From: Epiperipatus broadwayi
Lineage: Eukaryota; Onychophora; Udeonychophora; Euonychophora; Peripatidae
Reading direction: 5' to 3'
Assembly (NCBI GenBank): GCA_028023455.1
Contig: JAQFVV010012396.1
Location: 5,622,085 to 5,686,084 of the forward strand
Length of the DNA: 64,000 nucleotides
Part shown: positions 1 to 9,689 of the stretch, piece by piece
Position numbering within the stretch: the first letter of the stretch is position 1
Layout: the number at the start of each line of letters is the position of its first letter
Made by a program: the position numbers and the translations under genes
Notes under the pieces: model-generated
Databases searched by the model: none
Seen by the model: only the letters and a program-made list of their open reading frames with translations
What the model was told of the DNA's origin: nothing

Positions 1-117
1 TAGTTTGTTTAATACTTATAATTTTACTCAAATTGTTATGTATCTATATAAATCTACCCATTTCAAATATATAAAGGATATTGCATTTCACAGTTTGTGA
101 TAACTGTACATTTTTAA

Positions 118-385
118 ACACCACATGATTACCATTTCTTATGCTTACACAAGCTGTTTACACAGAAGGTAATCTCTCCATACAGTAGCATGACCATTGG
201 ATCCTAAGATCTTGGTGCAGTGCTCTCAAATTCAAGGCTTTTCACTGAAGAAAGCCACAACTGAAACTAATCTGGGAATATTGGATGAGTAGGTACTAGA
301 TATGGATTTTATGCACTAACCTTTTTGCATCAATTGATTACTCTGGCTTGCACTGGTGACGCTACTATATGGAGAGTTTAACCTC
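118..385 (-). repeat. Repeat family R, copy 1
   Basis: Diverged copy of a dispersed family also seen at 8903-9182, 9183-9680, 21013-21410 and 58085-58380. Shared landmarks include the block GATCCTAAGATCT, the block GGATGAGTAGG, and a tail reading TTTTATGCAC. Strand is given relative to the copy at 21013, so this copy is the reverse complement. It contains a mutated hammerhead-like core (separate entry). The left end, about 118-165, resembles the outer segment of the copy at 9186-9225 but in the opposite sense, so this copy is rearranged. No coding frame is recognised in the family. Confidence 0.75.
228..290 (+). ncRNA. Hammerhead-like ribozyme core in R copy 1 (decayed)
   Basis: Box CTGAAGA (245-251, fits CUGANGA) is followed by a short imperfect hairpin, then GAAAC (263-267), a two-base loop and AUC (270-272) in place of the GUC found in other copies. 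The flanks TCAAGGCTTTTCA and TGGGAATATTGGA can still pair partly as stem I. Sequence-level resemblance only; the A at the first position of the cleavage triplet breaks the second pair of the tiny stem III, so activity is unlikely. Confidence 0.35.
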
Positions 386-3300
386 TGTGTGTACATTTAT
401 TTATTTATTTTAAAATTATTGAAAAAAAAGTATAATTTTTGAATTCTGTTTTAAATATATGCCAAAATATTTTTTAAAAATTTAATTTCAGATTTATATG
501 ATATATTTGCTTACATTTCTTCAACATTATCATCACAATTCTATTCTGCTTTATTTTTCAACAAAAATTAATAACATTTCTAATTAGATTCATAAATAAT
601 ATTTTTTGTTTTGTTTTATTTGCCCTGCATAATTTGAAAATACATTTATCACCTTTAAAAATATGTTCATTTCCTCTTCCATTTCCATTTTTTTTTTTAT
701 TTCATTTGTACTCACCTTTTTCAAATTTTGGTATTTCATAATTGTTTTGCTTAACATACTTAATCTTTTTTTTATTTTCTTCTATAAATATCATATTTCA
801 GAAACTCTAATTTTTTTCACTGACTATATGTCTAATCTATGAATGCTATGCTTCAAATGACAATCAAAAGATATAAAACTCTATTGCTTAGTCATACTGA
901 AAGAGAACTTAATATGTGTGCAAACATAAATAGGGGGTAATTTTTAAATCAGTAATGCTTTTTAGACAAATTTTAATGATTCATATTAATCTTAAAGTAA
1001 TGAATAGGAATGCCAAGAATTTTTAAAATTCACTTATTTTAATAATGTCTAAAAAAAAAAAATACTAATAAAATTTTTAAAAAATGTTTCAATATATTTA
1101 AAAAATGCAATTATATTGGTATATATCAGTTTTTGCTTTTTTGAATTATTGATAACAACAAAAGTTTATCACAGGCTTGCTAATAGAGTTACAATGAGAA
1201 AGATCTTTAACTGGTTGGGCATATCTTTAAAATAAAAAGAGTATTAATGCTTTTGAATTTTGATCTACCCAATAAAAACTTTTAAAAATGCTGTAGGCAG
1301 CAAGGGAAATGAACAAGTGGATGCCTGATTAAATGTCACAATACACACGATCAAGTTGAATAGTGTTATTCTGGTTATATTATAAGATTATTTAATTTCT
1401 TAAAACAGTATATAGCATTAATGAATGTAGAAAAAAATGACCAATAATTAGTAAGATGAATCTTTCATCACAACAATGAACATATCATAATGGAGCCTTA
1501 ATAATGCAATCAAATATTTGAAAGAAATAACATTATGATATTAATTGCTTGATAATGACTCAACGATGTTTAATATTAATAAATCTATGAAGTATTTATT
1601 TAAAAAACTGGTTAAATTATATAAAAATAACAAGACTAATTTTATTGATGATATATAATACAAATACTTGATAATACTGAACCACCATTTTTGAACGAAA
1701 ACATGAACTAATATTAATAAAGTAGTTACATAATAAGATTATAAATTTTTTATTACCATTAATCACTGAAATGTTAGAATAAAGACATTTGATCATTAAA
1801 TCCAAAGGTTTAATTTTTTTATCAATTTACATTTTGTTTTTAAATATAGGGGCAATCGTTATCACACAATTATTTAACTTAATACTTGTTAAAAATATCA
1901 AAGCTGATTGATAATAATCATTTTACATGTAAAAAATAATGTTTGTTTTCTTTTTTTTTTTTTGTAAGATTTTTACTAAATTATAAAGAATGTTATTTGA
2001 ATTTTAGTGCATTTAGTAAACAGTTTAGATTTTTAATCCACTGAACCTAAGTAACTGTAATAAAAGCTTGGTAGTTTAACATAAATTTCTAATATTAATA
2101 ATAAAAAAAGTAGCTTGAATTCACAAATCATTCTTTTCATACAAACAAAACTTTATATTAGACCTTTAATTCATCTAAATTTATTGTGTAAATATGTCAA
2201 ATTTTGGATATTCCTGTTATTCAATTTTTAATGCAGGCTACAGGAATAAGAATGTTAATCCATAAGAATTCATCATTTCTTCAATTGAAAACTTTATATC
2301 TCAATTAACACACATCTATCATTACATTTTGTTATCCTTCATTTGTCTTCAAGACCAATAATATGTACCTATAGAATAAACCATTTGTCCATCAATTTAT
2401 TCACTATATCAGTGTCATACTTTGTACAAATTCCTACTCCATTATATCTTTCAATGGGTCTCAAACTAAGTTTATATGCAAATATTTTTATTTAATCTGT
2501 AAGTCATTAATAAGTGGTGAAGATTTCTTTTAACTGAATTTTTTCTTCTTTTATACTAAATCCCAATTTTACTTGATTGATTGATTTTTCTATTTCTCTA
2601 AATTCCATTTTTAATTAATCATTCTTTAACTTCTGTTTTCTTCTCTTATTGTCATACATTTAATACATAGCTTAAATTTTCAATCCTGACCTACAGTCAA
2701 GTATAAGAATATTTCTCAAATTAAATAAACTTCTCTGAAATCTATATTTATTTTAAAAAGTCATTCGATCCAATACAAATTTCTTTTAACATTTATATTG
2801 GCACTCATTAAACACAAAATAACAAATATTGCATAGGCATCTTGAAAGACATAGATAAAATTTGTACCAAATTAAAAAGTATATTCAATGTTCTGCTACG
2901 GTATTGATAAAGTAACAAAAATTGACAGACTATTTATTTACTAAAAAAAATCCAAATTATTTTTTTGCATTTACATAACTGGCCCTGATGCTATGTATAC
3001 TGGATTTGTATTTAATCTCAATAAATGTACTCCTTTTTCAATACAAGGATATTGATTTAATCATAGAGAAAGACATGATGTTGGACAAATGTATCCAAAA
3101 AAGAATTACATACTCAATGCTATCCTGACTTTTTGCAACTGTTTTTTGGTTCCAGCATAGGACAACTTGGAATTATTAAATAGGACATCATTCTGAAAAT
3201 CAGTTCTTACTCTGCTTGTACTTTTCCAAATATTCATGGAATACTAACTTTATCCATATTCACTTTAGGAAATTTTTTATTGCTATGATCTACAATTTTG

Positions 3301-4590
3301 TCTCTTACTTAAACCAACACTCCTAAGATAGGATATGAATATGGGATCTAAAGATTCCTGAAAGCACTCAGCTGTATAATTATCTTGAAATTGAGCTTCA
3401 CTTGTTTGTGTAACATGCAATTTGTAACTTACTACCTGAAGGTAAAGTATAAACAAGAACTTTATTTCAAAATAACTATTTGTAACTTCTTTTTATATAT
3501 AAGCACTGTATCACTACTTCATAATTTCAGATCAATATCTATAATACTCTTCTTGATGAAATTTATAAAAATAAAATTTAATCTAGTTTTCTTTTATAAA
3601 TATCAAAATTTCAATTTTTTAAAAAGGGAGAGCTCAAATTCCATTCTTTATTAAACTCATAATATATATGTTACATGAATAATCTCTCCATACTTTTTAT
3701 TTTTAAAAAGTTAATACCTAAGCTAATCTCTATTTTTGTTCATCTTATCCATTACTATTGAAGGATACATTCTTAACTTTTATATACATTATTTTAGTTT
3801 TTATAGACCCTTTATCAAAATTTATTGAATTCCTTATTCATTTATTCCTCAATATTCTTAGAGCTAATATTCAAAAACATCTACTAACATCCAGTGAAAA
3901 AAAAATTAACTCTCTTCCAATAGTTATCTTTTCATCCCAACATACTTACTTTTTCCCAAAATCACTTACTATACTTTCTTTAAAAAGCATAATAACTTTT
4001 TTTATTAGAAAAATGAATCCACCTTGTACTCATTGATTTGTAACAATAAAATTGTTGCAATCTTAATCAATAAATTGCAGTGAAATAACTAAATACAACA
4101 GATTAGCATTACATTCTAGTCAAGATTGATTAATTTACTTTTTTATTCCTTAAATGCTTTACAGAAATCCAAACATTTTAAATAATCACTCCCAATTATA
4201 CCTATCATCTCTACATAAAAAAAATTTTCACAGTCACATTTAAATTCATAATAGCTCTTATAGACATAACATCTTTATTTTTTAATAAATGAAATACTGG
4301 AGTGCTTTTACATTAATGTATCCACCAACTACTCTAACTGTACTCTCAACTCGGAGTTCTATTTTAACAATCATATTATCATTAAAAAGTTCAAAAATTG
4401 CTATTTTGAAAAAAAATATTTGGTTTTTTTGATGAAGCTTAATCTTGAAGTTCTTCCTATAAACGCTTTTTTGTTGGCTAATGACATACACTTATATCCA
4501 AAACATTTTACACCACTGTTAACACTTAGCAATAAGAAAGGGCATTTCCAAACACTAGAACTTAACTACCCTTGCACAAATTGATACAGT
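386..4590. other. AT-rich DNA, no gene recognised
   Basis: No splice-bounded exon, RNA gene or known mobile element could be supported. From about 2.2 to 4.2 kb the plus strand is pyrimidine-rich, as is seen over minus-strand LINE remnants elsewhere in the window, but no reverse transcriptase motif was found here. Short open frames at 1617-1805, 3385-3654 and 3758-4036 have low-complexity, hydrophobic translations typical of AT-rich noise. Confidence 0.5.
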
Positions 4591-4604
4591 TGGTAAACCA
4601 TCCA

Positions 4605-4822
4605 CTTGGGATTGGAAAGTCCTAGAATCAATTCAGGCACTCACAGTTCTGGTATTCAAACTTCTTATGAATTCCTAGCAATAAAGCCATTAGCAGCTTA
4701 ACCCTGAATGTTTGGCACAGGTAATATAACATCCATCTTGCAAATGGGAAGTCACAGGATTAATTCTGGTGACCACAGTACTAATGTTGGAACTTATTAT
4801 AAACTCCCAAACAATAAAGCAT
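4605..4822 (+). repeat. Degenerate direct duplication (two copies)
   Basis: Two diverged blocks, about 4605-4690 and 4737-4822, share the order GGGA..G.AAGTC, GA.T.AATTC.GG, CA.AGT, T.TTGGAACTT-like and CAATAAAGC. They look like two halves of an old tandem duplication or two copies of one short interspersed repeat. Family not recognised. Confidence 0.45.
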
Positions 4823-5152
4823 GTTTTTTAAAGCCCAGCTTTTATTTTTTTCATATTGGTTTTTGAAGATGCCATTTTGTGTTTAATACTGCTTATCTAA
4901 ACTCCAATCTCTTTTATATAATAAAATTAATAAAACAAAAACCATATTTAAACAGCCATTGGAAGCCTTCTCTTATTATCTGAAAGTTTATAAGTACAGA
5001 TAGTTTTAGAAATATTTTATTATTTTAATGCTTTTTTAATTTTTTTTCTTTATCTGTAGATATTTTAAAAAACAGCAACTTTGTGACACAAAATTATGTA
5101 AGAAAAGAAGGAAAGGTATTTTTTTATGCTATAATTTTAAAAAATGTATATA

Positions 5153-5776
5153 CCATGTTTCTCTAAAAATAAGACACTGTCTTATATTAATTTTTTCTCC
5201 AAAACACAACCTAAGACTTATTTTCAGGATTGTTTTATTTTTTTCATGCACAAGGCTACATTTATTTATGTTTAAAAATTTACATTTATTCAAAATGGTA
5301 ATTGAAGAATTATGAAATACACGGCAAAAAAAATGCAGGAAATAAAATTCTGAAATCGTTTATTTATTTCACATGAATGTATAACTGTAAGAATGTCTGT
5401 TATAACACACAATGTATATAATAATAAAGTTAGTAATTCCAAAATGTAAGTCCTTCTGTTTAACTTTTGTTTTAAAGAAAAAAAATCTAATGCATTTGAC
5501 AATTCCCATCATTAGAAGTTCACATGTGTGTTGTGTCTGCATTCTGGTTGATTATTTGGAAGGCTTATGATCTTAGAGCTTCTTTACATTGTCAGGGTGA
5601 CACTGTTGTGATTTTACTGAAATGTATTTGCAAGACAGAAAAATAACATATGTACAGTATTATTTTTTTCTTTCTAACTAGGCCTTATTTTTGGAGTAGG
5701 GCTTATATTATAAACATCCTAAAAAATTATGCTAGGGCTTATTTTCTGGTTAGGTCTTATTTTTGGAGAAACATGG
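5153..5776. mobile_element. TA-flanked MITE with long terminal inverted repeats
   Basis: The left end CCATGTTTCTCTAAAAATAA is matched in reverse complement by the right end TTATTTTTGGAGAAACATGG, and both ends abut TA (5151-5152 and 5777-5778), the target duplication of Tc1/mariner and pogo elements. The inner sequence repeats phrases such as GGCTTATTTTC and TAAGAC near both ends, so the subterminal regions are also inverted. The 624 bp contain no transposase, so it is non-autonomous. From memory the ends resemble a MITE family found widely in animals; family membership is inferred. Confidence 0.75.
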
Positions 5777-5778
5777 TA

Positions 5779-6540
5779 TCTTTTTGTAAGCAATTGCGCA
5801 ATGTATTTGTGTGTATGCACATAATTTTTTTAAATTTTATTTTAATGGGTCACTATAAAAGGTCACCTTTTTGTTTGTTTATATATTATTTAATAAAAAA
5901 ATTTGATATAAAATATAATTTGTGTACTTTAAATAATCTATTACTAATATAATTGTACTTTTTTTTGTATTCTCTTTATATGAATTTTCCTTATACCATT
6001 GCATCAAATAACTGTACTAATGCTTATAAATCATGTATTGTACTGTGCATAACCAAAGGAATTTAGTTTAAATATATGCACATTTATACGTACTTTATGC
6101 ATTTAGTATTAAAAAGTATTTCATTTATTGTTCAAAAAAGTATGCATAATGTAGATTAGGCTATGTATGCCAAATTAGAGAAAACGGTTAAAATTTTGCA
6201 CCTGCACAAATGCTCAATTTAATTCAACTGCAATGCTATTATAATTAAGTAAGAATGAAATAAATATTTTTTTTTTCATAAAAACAATTTTGCATCTTTA
6301 TTTACTCATTAATATGTAAAAAAAAAAAAAAAACTTTACATATTTACTTCTAGAATCACACACAAATAAATTAAATGTAGATATGTGTTAAAATTTACAA
6401 TCAATGAAGCGTATTTAACCTTTTTTTTATTTTATCTTGAAAAGAGTGTTGAAATTTGAAAATTATATTTTTGAAAATATTTATGGCACTTCTATTTATC
6501 TAATTAATAAATAAATTACAGTATATAATAAATTTCTACA
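5779..6540. other. AT-rich spacer, nothing recognised
   Basis: Homopolymer runs and short AT repeats only. No exon borders or mobile-element ends were found between the MITE and the hAT remnant. Confidence 0.5.
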
Positions 6541-6839
6541 AAGCAGCAGTTATCTCAACGCTACCCGTATCAGCCAACGGACTAACGCAACTGTTAATAT
6601 AGCGTATGTTAAACGATCATAGTTTGTAATAATGGCAATAGTTGTTCAAAATTTTAAAAAATATGAAAGATTATTTGCGCTCTATTACATCTCAAGATTG
6701 TTTAGGCGATTTGACAATATTCTCAAAAGTTAAAGAAGTATCAAAAATTTTAGATTTTGATGAGGTTTTAAAATCACTTTTTCAATTAAAAGAAGAATAT
6801 TATATATATGATTACATTTCTAGAGGCAGTATTGTGTAA
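6541..6839 (+). pseudogene. hAT transposase C-terminal dimerisation domain (remnant)
   Basis: The first part reads AAVISTLPVSANGLTQLL, which corresponds to the conserved block around the end of the hAT catalytic core (usual form TLPV..A..ERSFS). It is followed after stops and a frame change by LKNMKDYLRSITSQDCLGDL and, from about residue 30 of the 6642-6839 frame, KILDFDEVLKSL. These match the YLRSTM.Q.RL..LA and LDF..VI..FA landmarks of the hAT dimerisation (hATC) region in ZMYM/TTF-type hAT proteins. Only this 3' end of the gene is present, the catalytic domain is missing, and stops interrupt the first half. The ATG-less 66-codon frame is therefore a fossil, not a gene. The segment is richer in GC than its surroundings at 6541-6615. 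No inverted repeats or target duplication were found around it. Confidence 0.72.
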
Positions 6840-6844
6840 TAAAA

Positions 6845-7425
6845 GAATAATAATAAGTAAAAAGTATGTTATATAATAAATTGAATTAATTACTTGCTTT
6901 CAATCATGTTATATACCACAGAAGTGTGTGCTTTTTTTATTATCTTCGTATGATATATTTTGGGGTACCACTCTTTAAGTTTGCTCTTTGTTTCAAAAAC
7001 GTTGTAATGATTCATTGATAAAACTCAAATCAGTAGTAATAAAAAAAAAAAAACAATTAAAATAACTTTTTCCATAATGCTATACGATCAAGAATAATTT
7101 CTTTATTGAAGTCAATAATGTCTATTAAACCATATATCTGTTCCTCTATTATTTTGTAGTCTCTATAGTTTTTAAAATTTCAAATCTATTTTATTTTATA
7201 TGTCATTGCCACACAACATTTCTTTTATTGTTTTCCTGAAGATTTGTGATGATAGTGTTTTAGTTGTATGTATATGTTGTACTATTTCCATCATCTAATA
7301 TGAGTATTGAATGTCTTTAGAAAAATTTAACTTTATTTAAATATTCCAAATACATTCAACTGTTAGTAATAGCACACTGGATAGTATATGCACAATGTTT
7401 TGAGAGATATTATTCTTCCTTCTTT
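6845..7425. other. AT-rich spacer, nothing recognised
   Basis: No gene or element is supported between the hAT remnant and the SINE at 7430. Confidence 0.5.
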
Positions 7426-7429
7426 TTCA

Positions 7430-7550
7430 AGTTTTTCTGGGCTGACCAGTGACAGTACTAGCTTGGGAATCGAACCTGGATCTTTAGATTCTTGAGTATT
7501 GACTTTTAAGTAATGCTCTAACCAACTGAGCCATTCTGCCACCCCTGAAG
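7430..7550 (-). mobile_element. tRNA-derived SINE, minus strand
   Basis: Read on the minus strand the sequence has an A box (TGGCTCAGTTGGTTAGAGC, about 7513-7531) and a B box (GGTTCGATTCC, about 7467-7477), the internal RNA polymerase III promoter of tRNA genes. The 5' end GGGGTGG does not pair with the sequence after the B box and the spacing is stretched, so this is a tRNA-related SINE head, not a tRNA gene. It differs from the SINEs at 52-63 kb, so it belongs to another family. No clear target-site duplication was found. Confidence 0.7.
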
Positions 7551-7554
7551 AAGA

Positions 7555-7995
7555 AATAAAGTTTATATTACATTATGGTGATAATCCAACATAAAAATAC
7601 AATTTCCTTTATTCATTTAAAAATCTTACTTGTAAAATTATCTTAATAATTGTCCAATTTTATAGTAAAAGCAAAAAAGTACTTTTTGCATAATTAGTTA
7701 AGTCATATTTATTCAGTTAAATCCATCATTCCTGTTCTTTTGAATTGTGCCTATACTCTAGTAACATAATTTTTTTCAAAAAACAATTAAGAGACATTCT
7801 CTTGTTATTGGGTTTTTTTTTCCTAGTATTGTAAAACTGCTTGCTCATGATAATTTTATTCCTATACTTACTTAAATTCTTTATCTCTAAGTTTTTATCT
7901 TCTATTAATTTTAATATTCTTCTATCAAAGTCTTTACAGCTATGGAAATTAATTTTCAATATAGTTTTCCTAACAATTTTTATTCAGATTAATTG
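7555..7995. other. AT-rich spacer, nothing recognised
   Basis: The minus-strand open frame at 7726-7959 is lysine/asparagine-rich and matches nothing I recognise. It may belong to the adjacent LINE remnant but no motif supports that. Confidence 0.4.
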
Positions 7996-7999
7996 ATGT

Positions 8000-8880
8000 A
8001 AAATTTTTGTCCACTTTTTAAACAAATCCTACTACCTTTTTTATTCTCCTTATTATTTTCCTTTTCTTAAAACTTATTTAAAAACTGTTTTATTATTCTA
8101 CTATTATTTACAAATTAATATTTATCAACATTTTAAATTTGTTTTTTGTGTTTTCCATAAAAAATCTTATCTATCTTATCTCTCTATGAATTGCTTTATT
8201 TACTTCCTATAAATTCGTATTTCAAATGTGTCTTCAGATATACTTTTGAATTTTAAAAATACCTACTCCGTAATAATAGGTAAGTAGTTAATTGCTCAGA
8301 AATCATGTAACATCCTCCAATCTGGCATCCTATCATTATGCTAAATTACACAGGATGCTTACTCAATCATCCACACATATTAAGCATGGAACCACATGAA
8401 ACTTTTATATATTTCTTACTGTCATCATCCCTATTATATAAAAAACCAACATTAATTTTTTTACAAATTCTCTTTCTAGTATCATTTATAAATTTTATTT
8501 TTCTTATTACCCAAATACTATTCTAAATGATCTCTAAAAATCATATTTGTTTATCCTTTAATATTTAGGTTAATTTAATTTTTTTCTTTCTCTGCCATTA
8601 TTTGTCATTGCTTATTTCTTTGCTACCATTTGTTTACTTCCTCTGCACAAGTTCTCAAAAGTAATTTTATGTTGGCTCTATTTTCTTTATATATAAACAT
8701 CATCTGCAAAAAAAAAATGCCTGACATGACACAAAATTCATTGTCATTTATTAAAAGTACTTCTTAATCCTTAATTAATATTTCTACTGATACCTTTATT
8801 TTTAAAAAAATGCAACATATTTTTAATTAATAAAACTATTTCATATAGTTGTCTAAGTATAGCTACAACTTCTTACATTA
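8000..8880 (-). pseudogene. Decayed non-LTR (LINE) reverse transcriptase fragment
   Basis: On the minus strand, at about 8689-8718, one frame reads HFFFADDVYI, the YADD/FADD catalytic box of reverse transcriptase. About 30 codons further on, LLLRTCAEEVNKW can be read, which fits the L..C.EEV.KW block that follows FADD in LINE enzymes. Many stops and frame changes are present and the region further 3' (8.0-8.6 kb) keeps only the purine-rich composition. Clade cannot be assigned with confidence. It is dead sequence; its interest is as one of three separate LINE fossils here. Confidence 0.45.
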
Positions 8881-8902
8881 AACTGGACTACATTTATTGA
8901 AT

Positions 8903-9182
8903 GGTTAAAACAGGCAAAACTCACTATACATATGCCACACACAACAAGCTATGGTAATCAATAGATGCCAGAAGGCTTGTGCATAAAATCTCCATCTAGT
9001 GCCTACTCATCTAATATCCCCAGACTAGTTTCTGGCTTGTGGCCTTCATCAGTGAGGAGCCTTGGATCTGAGAGCACTGCATCTAGATCTTAGGATCTAA
9101 TGCAACTCTCCAGCAACCACCTTTGATTACTCTAGCTTGCTGTGTGTGGCATACGTATAGCGAGTTTTGCCTGTTTTAACAA
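8903..9182 (+). repeat. Repeat family R, copy 2
   Basis: Begins with GTTAAAACAGGCAAAACTC (8905-8923), the same outer terminus as at 21013, and runs through the block GCCTACTCATC and CAGTGAGGAGCC. The segment 9137-9182 is an inverted return of the outer terminus, so the copy is folded on itself. It lies immediately next to copy 3 in opposite orientation, which makes 8905-9640 a large imperfect inverted repeat. Contains the well-preserved hammerhead-like core at 9009-9068. Confidence 0.85.
9009..9068 (-). ncRNA. Hammerhead-like ribozyme motif in R copy 2
   Basis: Read on the minus strand: stem I strand ATCCAAGGCTCCTCA, box CUGAUGA (9046-9052), hairpin GGC-CACAA-GCC as stem II, box GAAAC (9028-9032), two-base loop, GUC (9023-9025), then TGGGGATATT as the returning stem I strand. 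Stem III is only the A-U and C-G pairs around the loop UA, the tiny form known in ribozymes of Penelope-like elements, which are thought to act as dimers. Deviation from the textbook core: an A-A mismatch at the base of stem II where G-C is usual. Sequence pattern only; self-cleavage is inferred. Confidence 0.55.
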
Positions 9183-9680
9183 CAGTTATACACAAGCATA
9201 AGAGATGGTGGTCATGTGATGTTTATTGGCTTAAAACCAATCCTGCCTAATAGGATATTGGTGGCTATGGTTATTAAAGAACCAAAGACATTAAAGTGTA
9301 TGGAAACTGAACTGGGTTCAGACCCATATAACTATATAAGCTGATGGGCTTGAATTGAAAACATAGGGGTGTTTTCAGTTTAAGACTCATAGTTTTGTAG
9401 TTAAATGGAGATAAAAGGTGTTTGCTGGAGGGTTGCATTAGATCCTAAGATCTAGATGCAGTGCTCTCAGATCCAAGGCTCCTCACTGATGAAGGCCATA
9501 AGCCAGAAATTAGTCTGGGGATATTGGATGAGTAGGCACTAGATGAGGATTTTATGCACAAGCCTTCTGGCATCCATTGATTACTCTAGCATTTTGTGTG
9601 TGGCATACGTATAGTGAGTTTTGCCTGTTTTAACAACAGTTATACACAAGCATAAGAGATGGTGGTCATGTGACATTTAT
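9183..9680 (-). repeat. Repeat family R, copy 3 (longest)
   Basis: Reverse complement of the 21013-21410 copy over nearly its whole length, including the distal part seen only in these two copies (phrases TGGTTATTAAAGAACCAA and TTGAATTGAAAACAT). It ends at 9594-9680 with the same outer block as 9137-9225 (GTGTGTGGCATACGTATAG, then TTTTGCCTGTTTTAAC), so an 85-base direct repeat brackets the copy. A direct flank of this type fits the partial-dimer (pseudo-LTR) layout of Penelope-like elements, but no polymerase lies inside. Confidence 0.85.
9470..9529 (+). ncRNA. Hammerhead-like ribozyme motif in R copy 3
   Basis: Core boxes CTGATGA (9486-9492) and GAAA (9506-9509), then UUAGUC with the predicted cleavage after C 9515. 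Stem I pairs CTCCTCA (9479-9485) with TGGGGA (9516-9521) and, after a small internal loop, ATCCAA (9471-9476) with TTGGAT (9524-9529), all six pairs Watson-Crick. Stem II is GGC-CATAA-GCC. A two-part stem I with an internal loop next to the core is the layout of natural, tertiary-contact hammerheads. Stem III has one wobble pair. The A-A mismatch at the base of stem II is shared with copy 2. Confidence 0.55.
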
Positions 9681-9689
9681 TTATTGAAT

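Noticed and set aside
2200-4250. Minus-strand LINE fossil suggested by purine bias
   Set aside because: No YADD/FADD box or other ordered motif could be found in any frame.
7430-7550. Functional tRNA gene
   Set aside because: A and B boxes are present, but the acceptor ends do not pair and the body is too long; it is a SINE head.
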